Positions 7,621-16,875 of a stretch of 39,744 bases of DNA are shown piece after piece (the stretch's first letter is position 1; the number at the start of each line of letters is the position of its first letter). The stretch is from Paraburkholderia nodosa DSM 21604 (lineage in GTDB: Bacteria; Pseudomonadota; Gammaproteobacteria; Burkholderiales; Burkholderiaceae), in the NCBI RefSeq assembly GCF_000519185.1, contig NZ_JAFA01000058.1, positions 136 through 39,879 of the forward strand. The letters are read 5' to 3'. Made by a program: the position numbers and the translations under genes. The notes beneath the pieces are model-generated. The model ran no database searches, was not told the origin of the DNA, and was given only the letters and a program-made list of their open reading frames with translations.

Positions 7621-7860
7621 TTACTTTCGGATCTCTGCTCGGCAGCGGGCGTGACTGCCGTCGATAGTTCTGGGCGGCTTCGCAAAGCGCGCGTTGTACG
7701 CCGCCATAAAGGAGGGTGCGCAGGTATTGGCTTCGGCAAGCGTGATGATGCCGCGCAGCCACAGCTCCTTGACGAGGCGATCCTGCAGCGTCAAGTGCGC
7801 ACGCTCGACACGTCCCTTGGCAAAAGCAGTCAACTGCACTCGATTTGACCGATGAGGCAC
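7621..7860 (-). pseudogene. ISNCY-family transposase fragment
   Basis: The minus-strand frame contains KGRVERAHLTLQDRLVKELW, LRGIITLAEANT and AAYNARFAK, characteristic of the C-terminal part of the integrase-like catalytic domain of ISNCY (ISNCY/IS481-like) transposases, including the late catalytic Glu region. Nothing of the N-terminal HTH is seen, and the flanking frames from 7860 to 8119 are broken. This is a remnant, not a mobile element. Confidence 0.75.
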
Positions 7861-8119
7861 AGGTATTCCGGGTCAAGCTTCCCTTCCATCCGTTGTATGG
7901 GCGAGAGTTTGCGCTTGTGGATCGGCGTAACACTTGGGGAGAGGATCGCGTCCACTTCCACGACGACGCGGTATCCTGACATTCGTTGGTACACGCAAAA
8001 CGACGAAGGTGCCCACACAGCGCTCGCCCGTGCCGAAGTTTCCCAAAGCCGGGCTCTTCACGTCTAGTCCTTGCTCGATATGGTGAGTGATAAGGCGCGT
8101 GTGGCCGCCATTTCGGCAC

Positions 8120-8581
8120 GGCCTACGAACGCAAGATACCAGGAGCTATAACCTCCAAGGCATGACGACCGACCGATGCGCGACGACGAACGTGCGTTCG
8201 CAGGTCACCGTAGTTGGATATGCAATAGTCGCAGGACGACTAATAGTTGGTCATTAAGCAAGCTTTCGTGGATATCATTTTCTCGTTACGAAACCCGTAC
8301 AAATCTGGGTGACGTCAGATAATCGTCAAAGTGTATTCGTCTGATAAATACCGTATTTAACGATAAATAATGTCGATAGAAGAATTCAATATTCCGACAA
8401 CGTTTGCGGATTGCGCCTCGGCGCTAATCCGGACTTCAGGCGGTTATCCTCGCCGCCGTAAATGCATATGCAGGGCGCATTCGTTCGCAGGGGGCGACGG
8501 GCGCTCGCCTTAGTCGGACCTGCGTATTTCGAACGCGTTCGCGGCATTTACTGGCCCCTCCGTTGAAAATGGAAGCGAGAG
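8120..8581. other. AT-rich intergenic region upstream of the chemotaxis receptor gene
   Basis: No coding frame is supported. The stretch 8255-8400 is distinctly AT-rich (for example GATAAATACCGTATTTAACG near 8342) compared with its GC-rich surroundings. It should hold the promoter of the receptor gene, but no confident -35/-10, sigma-28 or sigma-54 element could be chosen by eye. Confidence 0.4.
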
Positions 8582-10285
8582 ATGACTCTAAATACACTGT
8601 CTGTGAAGGCAAAGCTGACTGGGGCTTTCGGAATTCTGGCCGTCATCGTGCTAACCGTATCAGGCCTGTCGCTGATGCAGTTGAACGACGCAAACGACCG
8701 ATTCTCCGGCTATATCAACGGTATCAAGGCACGTGCCGACATGGCCGAAGCCGTGCGCGCTGCCGTTGATGATCGAGCCATCGCAGTGCGCAATCTGGTG
8801 CTGGTCACCACGCCTGCCGACGTCGAGATCGAAAAAGCCGCTGTCCTGGAAGCTGAGCACAGGGTCGAGGTCAACCTGGAAAAGTTCAATGCCATGGTTG
8901 CCAGTGCGTCCGACATGAGCGACAAGGCACGGAGTCTCGCAGCCGAACTTCCGCGGATCGAAGCACTTTATCGGCCCGTCGCCCTGGAAATTGACCGCCT
9001 CGCCGTGAATAACCAGCGCGACGCGGCGATTTCGGACATCGGTACCAAATGCAGGCCGCTGCTTTCGGCCTTGATCAAGGCATCCAACGAGTATGCAGAC
9101 TTTACCCGTCAACGCGCAGCACAAATGGTCGAGCAATCACAGGGTCAATTCACAAGTCAGCGAAACCTGCTGATCGCCATCAGCCTGGCTGCGGTGGCGA
9201 TGGCAGTCGTGGCTGGCGTCGTCATCACGCGGGGGCTGCTGCGCGCCTTGGGCGCAGAGCCGGTGGCACTGGGTGAAGTGACACAGCGTGTCGCCAGCGG
9301 CGACCTGAGTCCGGTGCCTGGCGCAAAGGATGCGCCGGCCGGAAGCGTGCTCGCCTCGATGGGCGAGATGCAGGCCAGTCTCGTTCGCCTGATTGGTCAG
9401 GTTCGTACTTCCGCTGACAGTATCGCCACCGGCTCGAGCCAGATCGCATCGGGTAATGTGGATCTGTCTTCGCGCACGGAGCAGCAAGCTTCGTCACTGC
9501 AGGAAACTGCCGCGAGCATGGAGGAGTTGACGTCGACGGTGAAGCAGAATGCCGAAAATGCCCAGCAGGCGAGTTCGCTCTCGGCCAACGCCTCCGAAGT
9601 GGCGGGGCGGGGCAATCAGGTCGTGGGCAAGGTGGTCGACACGATGAGCGAGATCAGCACGAGCTCTACCCGGATCGCGGATATCACCGGGATCATCGAA
9701 GGGATCGCCTTCCAGACCAACATCCTCGCACTGAATGCGGCGGTGGAGGCGGCACGCGCTGGCGAGCAGGGACGTGGATTCGCGGTAGTGGCGAGCGAAG
9801 TGCGCAGCCTCGCGCAGCGTTCGTCCAGTGCGGCCAAGGAGATCAAGGATCTCATCAACGCTTCTGTTCAGATGATCCATGACGGGTCATCGCTTGCCCA
9901 CGATGCCGGAAAGACGATGGCGGAGGTGACGCAGGCTGTGGCGCGCGTGACCGACATCATGGGGGAGATCGCAGCCGCGTCGACTGAGCAAAGCCGGGGG
10001 ATCGAGCAGGTCAATCAGGCGATTACGCAGATGGACGAAGTGACGCAGCAGAATGCCGCGCTGGTCGAGGAAGCGGCGGCCGCGTCGAAGTCACTCGAGG
10101 ATCAGGGCCATCAGCTGACTCAGGCGGTTTCGTTCTTTCGGCTGGATTCCCAGACAGCTGCCAGAACGACGGGTGAGCCGGTTGCGCCGGCAAGCCAGGC
10201 GGCATCCCGCACGCGGACCCCGCGGCCGGTATCCAGGAAACCTGCAGCCACTGCAGTCAATAGCGAAGGATGGAGCACATTCTGA
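8582..10285 (+). CDS. Methyl-accepting chemotaxis protein
   Basis: An inner-membrane chemoreceptor of 567 residues that signals through CheW/CheA to the flagellar motor. Order: transmembrane helix 1 (about 12-33); a periplasmic four-helix-bundle type sensor region (about 34-193); transmembrane helix 2 (about 194-215, LLIAISLAAVAMAVVAGVVI); HAMP linker (about 216-268); and the cytoplasmic coiled-coil signalling domain, whose hairpin tip EGIAFQTNILALNAAVEAA starts near 374. The last five residues, GWSTF, match the xWxxF pentapeptide that docks CheR and CheB, so it should be adaptation-competent without a partner receptor. Start ATG 8582 has a GAGAG-type site immediately upstream. No che genes are nearby; the ligand is unknown. 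Confidence 0.95.
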   Translation: MTLNTLSVKAKLTGAFGILAVIVLTVSGLSLMQLNDANDRFSGYINGIKARADMAEAVRAAVDDRAIAVRNLVLVTTPADVEIEKAAVLEAEHRVEVNLEKFNAMVASASDMSDKARSLAAELPRIEALYRPVALEIDRLAVNNQRDAAISDIGTKCRPLLSALIKASNEYADFTRQRAAQMVEQSQGQFTSQRNLLIAISLAAVAMAVVAGVVITRGLLRALGAEPVALGEVTQRVASGDLSPVPGAKDAPAGSVLASMGEMQASLVRLIGQVRTSADSIATGSSQIASGNVDLSSRTEQQASSLQETAASMEELTSTVKQNAENAQQASSLSANASEVAGRGNQVVGKVVDTMSEISTSSTRIADITGIIEGIAFQTNILALNAAVEAARAGEQGRGFAVVASEVRSLAQRSSSAAKEIKDLINASVQMIHDGSSLAHDAGKTMAEVTQAVARVTDIMGEIAAASTEQSRGIEQVNQAITQMDEVTQQNAALVEEAAAASKSLEDQGHQLTQAVSFFRLDSQTAARTTGEPVAPASQAASRTRTPRPVSRKPAATAVNSEGWSTF

Positions 10286-10458
10286 TGCTGTTTGCATCAC
10301 CGAATCGCATCATCGTTTTAATTAGCGAGGCGAGATGCCATTTTCTAAGGTACCGTCCGTTGTAAGGTGCGACGCCATAGCGTGGGGTCGATACGGGTAG
10401 CCACGATGAGTTACGTGCGTGCTCCCCAATCATGGACGTCAATCATGGTGAGTGGCCC

Positions 10459-10863
10459 ATGACTACGAATGAGAGAGTGGCAGGGCCACCATGGTCCGTC
10501 CGGCGCGAGCGTGCCGCGCAAATGCTGTCGTCCGGCATGGACATCGCACGCGTTGCGTCGGAGCTGTGCCTGAGTCCGGCGACGGCCCGGCGTTGCGAGT
10601 CTGTCTTTTCTGCCGGAGGCAGTGAGGCGTTGCTCAGACTCGGAGATGTTGGTCGTCGCCAGCAACTTCCTGCAGGCGGCATTGAGCACGTGATCAATGC
10701 CATCGGGCACGCCCCCGAGGTGTATGGTTTTTCGGCCAGGTCGTGGACGAATGAGCTGGTGCGCAACTTCATCGAGCGCGAGTTTGGAGTGCGCTATTCG
10801 TATTCGCATGTGAACCGGCTCTTGCGCGATCATCGCCAATGTGTGCCGGACGACCAGCAGTGA
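10459..10863 (+). CDS. Helix-turn-helix / winged-helix protein (IS630-transposase-N-terminus-like)
   Basis: A 134-residue protein with a first HTH (GMDIARVASELCLSPATARR, residues about 27-46) and a second winged-helix part (GFSARSWTNELVRNFIEREF, then YSYSHVNRLLRDH). This two-HTH layout is that of the DNA-binding half of IS630-like transposases, but no DDE catalytic domain follows; the gene ends after 134 residues. It could be a domesticated regulator or a transposase remnant. A shorter relative of the same family is at 16876. Start ATG 10459 (MTTNERV) chosen because the relative starts at the same place; an in-frame ATG at 10432 is possible. It converges on the ferric-reductase-like gene. Confidence 0.7.
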   Translation: MTTNERVAGPPWSVRRERAAQMLSSGMDIARVASELCLSPATARRCESVFSAGGSEALLRLGDVGRRQQLPAGGIEHVINAIGHAPEVYGFSARSWTNELVRNFIEREFGVRYSYSHVNRLLRDHRQCVPDDQQ

Positions 10864-10870
10864 TTTCTCT

Positions 10871-10889
10871 GGAAACAGGCTTGTTTTCC
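10871..10889. terminator. Possible bidirectional terminator between convergent genes
   Basis: GGAAACA (10871-10877) pairs with TGTTTTCC (10882-10889) with one bulged T and a short GGCT-type loop. It lies between the stop of the HTH gene (10863) and the stop of the ferric-reductase-like gene (10924, minus strand). The T-rich arm makes a weak terminator in the plus direction. Confidence 0.4.
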
Positions 10890-10923
10890 TGAACCGAACG
10901 CCGGCGCGTGCCGCGACAACGGC

Positions 10924-12258
10924 CTAGCGCATCTGGAACAGTTCCTGATGGAAGTCGGCCGCATCCAGGCCGTGCGCGACGAGATCGTTGCGCACGGCTT
11001 CGCCGAATGCGGGCGGCCCGCAAAACCAAACGCTTGCACTCGCCCAATCGGGCACCGCCGTGCGAATGCGCGCGCCATTCAGTCGGCCGTGCTTCGCATC
11101 TACCAGCAGATGGAGCTGCACGTCTGCTGAGCGCGCATCGGCGACGAGCTTGTCGATCGCCTTTTGCGAGAAGTCGAAGGTCGTATGGAACAGATCGATG
11201 CGATGGCGCCGGTCGGGATGTCGCGCCAGCTCCTTCATCCGCCCGATGAAAGGCGTGATGCCGATGCCCGCGCCAATCCAGATCTGGTGCGTGCGCTGGT
11301 CTGCGAACGTGAAGCAGCCGTAAGGGCCTTCTACCGTCACCGTCATGCCCTCGCTCAGGCGGTCCTTCAGCCCCCTCGTATGGTCGCCGAGTTCCTTCGT
11401 GATGAACACCACACCAGGTGTGTGAGGATCCCACGCGGACGCGATCGTATAAGGGTGCGCGCCTTCGTTGCGGTCCGAGGTGACAAACGCGAACTGCCCC
11501 GATGCGTGGCCCGGCCAGCCTGGCTGCATGACGATAGCTGTCTCGAGCACGCGCAATTCCGGATACCAGATAAGCGATGCAATACGCCCCTCGAACTTGC
11601 GCGTCGCACCGACGCGCCCGGCCAGCACACGTACGGCCGACACGATACCGGCGGCGAGGAGCACGGCGACCACGACGCCAGCCGGCGCGCGCCAGTAACC
11701 GAAACGCAGTAGCACGAGCGAGTGGAACGCAAGGGGAAAATACAGCACTGCGAGCCACTTGTGGGTCTTTGCGAACCACCGGTACGGGAACTGCTGGATC
11801 AGCGCAAGCACGATGAGCACAACCGTCGCATAGAAAGCATATTCGCCGACGGTTTCGGCAAGCCCCCGATAGTCGCGCAGGAACTGCTCAACGCCTGAGG
11901 TGGCCGCAGGCCGCGGCCCGCGCTGCGGGCGCGCAAGCCAGCCCCAGCCGACGGCCCACTGGACACCCTTGACGAGGAGCCAGTGCAGCATCGAGAACAT
12001 CAGCCCGGCGATGCCGAGCCACTTGTGCAGGCGGTACATCCTGTCGAGGCCACCGAGCGGATCTTCCAGCCCGCGTGGACGGTTCGCCAGCACCATCGCG
12101 AGACTCATGGTCGCGATCGCCATCAGCCCGGTGTACTGGATCCAGGCCTGCCGCAGCGAAAACACCGTAGCCAGACGCGGGATCGGACTGTCCGACGCGA
12201 GCCAGGCCAGCGTGACAAGGGCCAGTGTTAGCCAGAGGACCCATTTGATCCTTCGCAT
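10924..12258 (-). CDS. Ferric-reductase-like transmembrane flavocytochrome (FRE/NOX type)
   Basis: A 444-residue inner-membrane oxidoreductase expected to pass electrons from NAD(P)H via FAD and haem b across the membrane. The N-terminal half has about six hydrophobic helices with paired haem-ligand histidines in HKWLGIAGLMFSMLHW and HKWLAVLYFPLAFHS. The C-terminal half is a ferredoxin-reductase-type module: FAD motif HPYTIAS, NAD(P) pocket GAGIGITPFIGRM, and the terminal CGP motif (WFCGPPAFG). Start ATG 12258 follows GGAG nine bases upstream; an in-frame extension to 12321 lacks a site. The acceptor (ferric iron, oxygen or a periplasmic partner) cannot be told. It is monocistronic as far as seen. 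Confidence 0.9.
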   Translation of the reverse strand: MRRIKWVLWLTLALVTLAWLASDSPIPRLATVFSLRQAWIQYTGLMAIATMSLAMVLANRPRGLEDPLGGLDRMYRLHKWLGIAGLMFSMLHWLLVKGVQWAVGWGWLARPQRGPRPAATSGVEQFLRDYRGLAETVGEYAFYATVVLIVLALIQQFPYRWFAKTHKWLAVLYFPLAFHSLVLLRFGYWRAPAGVVVAVLLAAGIVSAVRVLAGRVGATRKFEGRIASLIWYPELRVLETAIVMQPGWPGHASGQFAFVTSDRNEGAHPYTIASAWDPHTPGVVFITKELGDHTRGLKDRLSEGMTVTVEGPYGCFTFADQRTHQIWIGAGIGITPFIGRMKELARHPDRRHRIDLFHTTFDFSQKAIDKLVADARSADVQLHLLVDAKHGRLNGARIRTAVPDWASASVWFCGPPAFGEAVRNDLVAHGLDAADFHQELFQMR

Positions 12259-12448
12259 GATGGTTGCTCCGTCACCGGGTTGATGCTCCGAACGCGGCGT
12301 CAATGTGGCAATGTGCGCCAAAAATTGTCAACGCGGTGGTCGTTCGGATGTTTACGGCGTGGAAGACGTTTGCTATTTTGAGATCTGGAGCGCCCTGATC
12401 CGGCGTTTCCAGCCCACCGGAGGTGTACGCAACCACTTCCGGACCTTG

Positions 12449-12490
12449 CGCCTGCCGCCAACTCTCAGGAGAACGGTAGGCGTTTTTTTT
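12449..12490 (+). terminator. Strong intrinsic terminator on the plus strand with no gene in front of it
   Basis: CGCCTGCCG (12449-12457) pairs with CGGTAGGCG (12474-12482) as a 9-bp stem with one G-U pair, followed directly by eight T residues (12483-12490). No plus-strand gene ends here; the neighbours on both sides (ferric reductase and HD-GYP relic) are on the minus strand. It may end a small RNA starting somewhere in 12260-12440, or be left over from a lost gene. Confidence 0.7.
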
Positions 12491-13274
12491 ACCCGGCATC
12501 CAGCTCGGTGTGCAGCTTGCCTGAGACCTGAAGGAATATTTCCACGAGGTGCGGGTCAAAGTCTGCTCCGCTGCTGTTGCCGATAAGCTCAACCGCTTCG
12601 TCGTGGCTGTGTGCCGGCTGATATACGCGGTCGTGTGAGGCAGCGTCGTATGCATCGGCGATTGCCGTCAGTCGTGCATCGACAGGAATCTGCCTGCCTT
12701 TGAGCCCGTGAGGATATCCGGCGCCGTTCCAGCGCTCGTGATGAAAGGCAGCCATATTCCAGGCTGTCCGCAGCAGGCCGGGTGCAAACCGGCCGCGAGC
12801 GTGGCGAAGCATGTTCGCCCCGACGGCAGGATGATGCTTGATCACGTTGTATTCGTAAGCGTCAAGCCGACCAGGTTTGCCCAGGAGTCGGGCGGGCATT
12901 GCGAACTTGCCGATATCGTGAAACGTCGCGGCCGCCCCGAGAATGGCCGCATAGGTGGCAGCTTCGGCCCGATCGCGCTCCTGCAATTGAGCCTGACGTA
13001 GCGCAATAACTCGCACGTAGCGAGCGGTTCTCCGGCTGTGAGCAAAGATCTCGTGAAGTGCAGCAGCATTGTCGTTTTCTCTCAGGGAGCCACTAACGGA
13101 GCGGAAGTGGCGCAGCGCCTCCCGCCAGGCACTGGCAAAGAGGCCCGTAATCAGCGTCGTTTCCCATGGCGTGATTCGCTCATCACGGCAAAGGAGGGCA
13201 GCGACCGCCTGGCCGTTGCCGCGAGCCGTGAAATCGGCAAGGTCGCCTAGCTGGCGCCCCTCGCTGCGTTCATT
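12489..13274 (-). pseudogene. HD-GYP domain phosphodiesterase gene, 5' truncated
   Basis: HD-GYP proteins hydrolyse cyclic di-GMP. The open frame (262 codons) contains HSRRTARYV (first metal-ligand region), FHDIGKFAMP (the HD motif), KHHPAVGANML and HHERWNGAGYPHGLKG (the HHExxxGxGYP region), then the C-terminal DPHLVEIFL. The frame is open and coding-like back to a TGA at 13275, but the first usable start codon is a GTG at 13016, which would drop the HSRR ligand helix and about 85 coherent upstream residues. The gene has thus lost its 5' end (start and any sensory domain). A short product from 13016 is possible but probably inactive. The stop codon lies in the T-run of an opposite-strand terminator. 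Confidence 0.75.
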
Positions 13275-13864
13275 TCATCTCCGTCTTCGTTGTCTTTGCA
13301 TTTTGAAGGGCAAGCCATTCGCGACGATGTACGCGAGCGCGCCGGCAGGCGAGCGCAGCCAGCGGCGAGCGCTGGATTCTGGGCGTCGCAGGGCTCTCTA
13401 TTCTTTGCTGTTTCAGTATTTTGAACTCAACGCGAAAGTGTCAAGTTTCCAAACCGGGTTTCGAACACGCCTCATGTTTTCTTCGCATCTCTGACGCTAG
13501 ACGATTCGACAAGCAACAAGGCGTTCTTTAGAAGCACTGAGCAATCGCACCGTCACAAAAACCGTAAATCAGATAGGGAGTGATTGAAGGAATTGACATT
13601 ATTTCCTATAACAGATCCAGAATCGACGAATATTTGTTTCGATCTACTGCGATTTTATGTGGCTTGCATTTAGTCGTCGCGTCTTGCTTCGTCATACATG
13701 GAAGACAAAGTTGCGTGGAGGCAGATGGTCGGGACGATAGATATCGATTCGTGCGTCGAATACCCGCTAGTGGCTCAGCTGACATTGTAAAAGCCATATT
13801 CACGGGAATTTTCAGCGGGTCGCGCTCTTTTTTTCGGGTGGAAAATGAAATCGTCAGGTTTCTG
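13275..13864. other. Intergenic region before the autotransporter
   Basis: About 590 bases without a supported gene. The first part is GC-rich and non-coding by eye; 13560-13860 is AT-richer and is open in the autotransporter frame back to 13580, but the encoded residues do not look like a signal peptide or passenger. This part more likely holds the promoter and leader. TTGACA occurs near 13594 without a well-spaced -10. Confidence 0.4.
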
Positions 13865-16816
13865 ATGAAGGTCCGTCTGTTTGCTTCAGGACATTCCGAT
13901 CTCGCGTCCGCGGTATTTGCCAGCCTCGCGGCGATGAGCACCGGTTCCGCCCATGCAGCCTACACGCAATGGACAGGCGCAGCATCAAACGACTGGACCA
14001 ATCCAGCCAACTGGTCCGCCGGCACCTTGCCGGGCCTGGCTGATACCACCGTCATCAACACGACAACCCCCAACGCCCCAGTCGTCAATCAGCCGGGTGT
14101 TACGGTATCCCTCATTCGGCTTAATGACACCGCAACCGCAGGGAGCAACGCCTCCCTCACGATCGAAAACGCCGGGTCGCTCGATTCGACTGCCGGACAC
14201 AATGGCTATCTCATTCTCGGATACACAGACGTTGCCACGCTCTCCACCGTCACCGTGACAGGCGCCGGTAGCCGGTTGAGCACAGGCCAGTACATTTACG
14301 TGGGACTCGGGAATACGACCATCGGCACCCTGACCGTTTCGAACGGCGCGGTGGTCAACGTGGGGACGGCGCTGTCCGTGGCGTCAGGCGATAGTAGCCG
14401 CGGAACGGTCAGTCTTTCCGGGTTAGGCTCGCAGGTGAACGTGGGGTCGACGTTCACGGCCGGTGGAAACGGTGAGGGGGCAGTGACAATATCAGGCGGC
14501 GCAGTCCTGACGTCGGGAACCGCATCGCCGCCGCTCATTGTTGGCCCGGCGGGCGGCGTCGTGACGCCCAACGACGCGATCGGCAGTGGAACAGGCGGGC
14601 ATGCCAACCTGACTGTATCGGGTTCTGGATCAACCCTGACTAGCAGCAACCCACTCGTCGTGGGCGGTACGGACCCCGCCCTGATCCCGTTCTACCAGGA
14701 GAACTATGGACTCGACGCGACCAGTTTTTTCATGGGCGAGGGGGCGCTGACCATTTCCGGTGCAGGCACGGTCAGCTCCGGGATTGGGCTCCACTCGGAC
14801 CCGCGATTCGTCAACAACACGTACATTGGCGGTACGCCGGGCAGCACTGGTACGGTCACCGTCACCGATCCGGGCTCGAGCTGGACCGTGGGCGGAAGCC
14901 TGATGGTCGGCGGTGACGGAAAGGGAACGTTGACCATCGCCGACAACGGCCACGTCTCGGCGGCAGCCATGACGATTGCCGAGAATGCAGGTTCCTCCGG
15001 AACGTTGAACATCGGCGCTGCCGCAGGCGCCGCTCCGGTCGCGCCGGGCATCCTCGACACGGCCCGCGTGACGTTCGGCGCCGGCACGGGCAACCTCACG
15101 TTCAACCACACCGACACTAGTGGCAACTACCGGTTCCCGGCGGTCATCTCGGGCACGGGCGCCGTCAATGTCTACAGCGGCAAAACCGTGATGACCGCTG
15201 CCAGCACGTACGCGGGTCCGACCACGGTGCAAGGTGGCACCCTTGCGGGCGGCACAAACAATGTCTTTAGCCCGAATTCCGACTATGTCGTCCAGCCTGC
15301 CGGTACACTGGATCTGCGCGGCTTCGACCAGAGCGTGGCCAGCGTCGTCAATGCGGGCCTTGTGCGCATCGCGAGCGACCCGGGCGCGGTACTGACCACG
15401 AAGAACTATGTCGGTCACAACGGCACGATCGCCATCGACACTTATCTCGGCGGCGACAATTCACCATCCGACAGGCTTGTCATCGACGGCGGCACGGCCA
15501 CGGGTACATCGAAGCTCGCGATCGCCAACGTCGGCGGCCCCGGCGCACTCACGTTAGCGAACGGCATTCCGGTTGTGGTTGCCACCAACGGCGGCACCAC
15601 GAGCGCGCAGGCGTTCTCCCTCGCCGGTGAAGCGCGCGGCGGTGCGTACGACTACCGTCTCTATCGGGGCGGCGTGGGCGGGGCCGTGCCGGACGACTGG
15701 TTCCTGCGCTCGGACTTTGTCGTCGGGCCGGATCCGGTGGAGCCGCCCGTCATTGAGCAGGATGAGGTGTTTCCTGTCGATCCCCCGCCGTCGGTGCTGC
15801 CTCCCGGGGAGTACCCGATCGTCGGGCCCGAGCTTGCAACGTATGCGGTCGTCCAGCCGCTCGCCAGAGAACTGGGCCTCACCATGCTTGGCACGATGCA
15901 TGAGCGCATCGGCGACACCCTCACGGACGACGCAGGCGGGAGCAACAGCAACGGCCTGGCCCGCTCCGCCTGGGCGCGGGTGTTCGGGCAGCAGATTGAC
16001 AATCGTTACCAGACCTTCACGGATGCGAGCGCCAACGGTCACCAGATCGGCGTACAGGCAGGTATTGATCTCTGGCGCGGCAGCACGATGCCCGGACATC
16101 ACGATGCCGCGGGCGTCTACTTTGCCTACGGCAACAGCAATGTCGATGTGGATGGCCTGGTCACCAATGCAGCCGCGACCGGCTATGTGCCAAGTCACAC
16201 CGGCTCAGTGAATCTCAATGGGTATTCCGGTGGCGCGTACTGGACACATTACGGTCCGGGGGGATGGTATGTCGACGCGGTACTGCAAGGCACCTGGTAC
16301 GACGGCGATGCGACGACGCAGTATGCCCGGCTGCCCTTATCGGGTTCGGGATTCGCGACATCGCTCGAAGCCGGCTATCCGTTTCGCCTGCCGCTGGGCC
16401 CGGGCTTCGTGCTCGAGCCTCAGGCACAGATCATCTGGCAGCATGTTGGTTTGAACGAGGAGGCGGACGGGCTGGGAGCAGTCGACCCTGGTTCGACATC
16501 AGGGGTGACCGGGCGAATCGGCCTGCGCGGGCAGTGGACCATCGAACGCGCCAATGGAGAGGTGTGGCAGCCGTACGTGCGGACCAATATCTGGCGGGAT
16601 TGGGGCGCACAGGCGACAACGGTGTACTCAGGAGTCGACCAGGTTCCGCTCCGACAGCAATTCACGCGAATGGACGTTGCTGCCGGTGTGAGCGCAAAGC
16701 TCAACACGCGCATGAGCCTGTACGGACAGTTTGGCTACCAGTTTTCCATCAGTTCATCGGCGACCGGCAGCCAGAAGGGGGTGTGGGGTGACGTCGGGTT
16801 ACGTTACGCATGGTGA
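13865..16816 (+). CDS. Autotransporter (type Va secretion) with beta-strand-repeat passenger
   Basis: A 983-residue surface protein. It has a signal peptide of about 32 residues ending AHA (before AYTQW). The long passenger (about 33-640) is made of repeats such as GTLTVSNGAVVNVG, TVTVTDPGSSWTVGG and the PATR-like STYAGPTTVQGGTLAGG, expected to form a right-handed beta-helix. A proline-rich linker (about 625-655) follows, then a 12-strand outer-membrane barrel (about 695-983) beginning near SAWARVFGQQ and ending in an aromatic residue (RYAW), as needed for BAM recognition. No protease triad seen; adhesin or biofilm function is inferred. Start ATG 13865 was chosen for the signal peptide; the frame stays open to 13580, so a longer signal region remains possible. 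Confidence 0.88.
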   Translation: MKVRLFASGHSDLASAVFASLAAMSTGSAHAAYTQWTGAASNDWTNPANWSAGTLPGLADTTVINTTTPNAPVVNQPGVTVSLIRLNDTATAGSNASLTIENAGSLDSTAGHNGYLILGYTDVATLSTVTVTGAGSRLSTGQYIYVGLGNTTIGTLTVSNGAVVNVGTALSVASGDSSRGTVSLSGLGSQVNVGSTFTAGGNGEGAVTISGGAVLTSGTASPPLIVGPAGGVVTPNDAIGSGTGGHANLTVSGSGSTLTSSNPLVVGGTDPALIPFYQENYGLDATSFFMGEGALTISGAGTVSSGIGLHSDPRFVNNTYIGGTPGSTGTVTVTDPGSSWTVGGSLMVGGDGKGTLTIADNGHVSAAAMTIAENAGSSGTLNIGAAAGAAPVAPGILDTARVTFGAGTGNLTFNHTDTSGNYRFPAVISGTGAVNVYSGKTVMTAASTYAGPTTVQGGTLAGGTNNVFSPNSDYVVQPAGTLDLRGFDQSVASVVNAGLVRIASDPGAVLTTKNYVGHNGTIAIDTYLGGDNSPSDRLVIDGGTATGTSKLAIANVGGPGALTLANGIPVVVATNGGTTSAQAFSLAGEARGGAYDYRLYRGGVGGAVPDDWFLRSDFVVGPDPVEPPVIEQDEVFPVDPPPSVLPPGEYPIVGPELATYAVVQPLARELGLTMLGTMHERIGDTLTDDAGGSNSNGLARSAWARVFGQQIDNRYQTFTDASANGHQIGVQAGIDLWRGSTMPGHHDAAGVYFAYGNSNVDVDGLVTNAAATGYVPSHTGSVNLNGYSGGAYWTHYGPGGWYVDAVLQGTWYDGDATTQYARLPLSGSGFATSLEAGYPFRLPLGPGFVLEPQAQIIWQHVGLNEEADGLGAVDPGSTSGVTGRIGLRGQWTIERANGEVWQPYVRTNIWRDWGAQATTVYSGVDQVPLRQQFTRMDVAAGVSAKLNTRMSLYGQFGYQFSISSSATGSQKGVWGDVGLRYAW

Positions 16817-16875
16817 TGGCCCGGGGCCCTGTGCGCCGTTTGTCAAAAGTGAAGGTCAGTCCAGGGAGATGCGTC

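Noticed and set aside
7830..8119. Possible N-terminal extension of the ISNCY relic
   Set aside because: Frames on the minus strand are broken and show no transposase motif I can name, so the relic was limited to 7621-7860.
8535..8560. Sigma-54-like promoter (TGGC...TTGA) before the chemoreceptor
   Set aside because: The -12 element lacks the required GC, and the site is too close to the start codon to be convincing.
12390..12490. Glycine-riboswitch-like sequence (CTCTCAGG in a structured leader)
   Set aside because: Only the CTCTCAGG phrase matches; the other conserved blocks and a downstream glycine-related gene are missing, and the phrase lies in the loop of a terminator hairpin.
14630..15418. 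262-codon minus-strand frame in the autotransporter gene
   Set aside because: Antisense to a coherent repeat-containing passenger; no recognisable domain.
16817..16840. GGCCCGGGGCC-type palindrome after the autotransporter as terminator
   Set aside because: Short, no T-run, and inside generally GC-rich sequence; not convincing.
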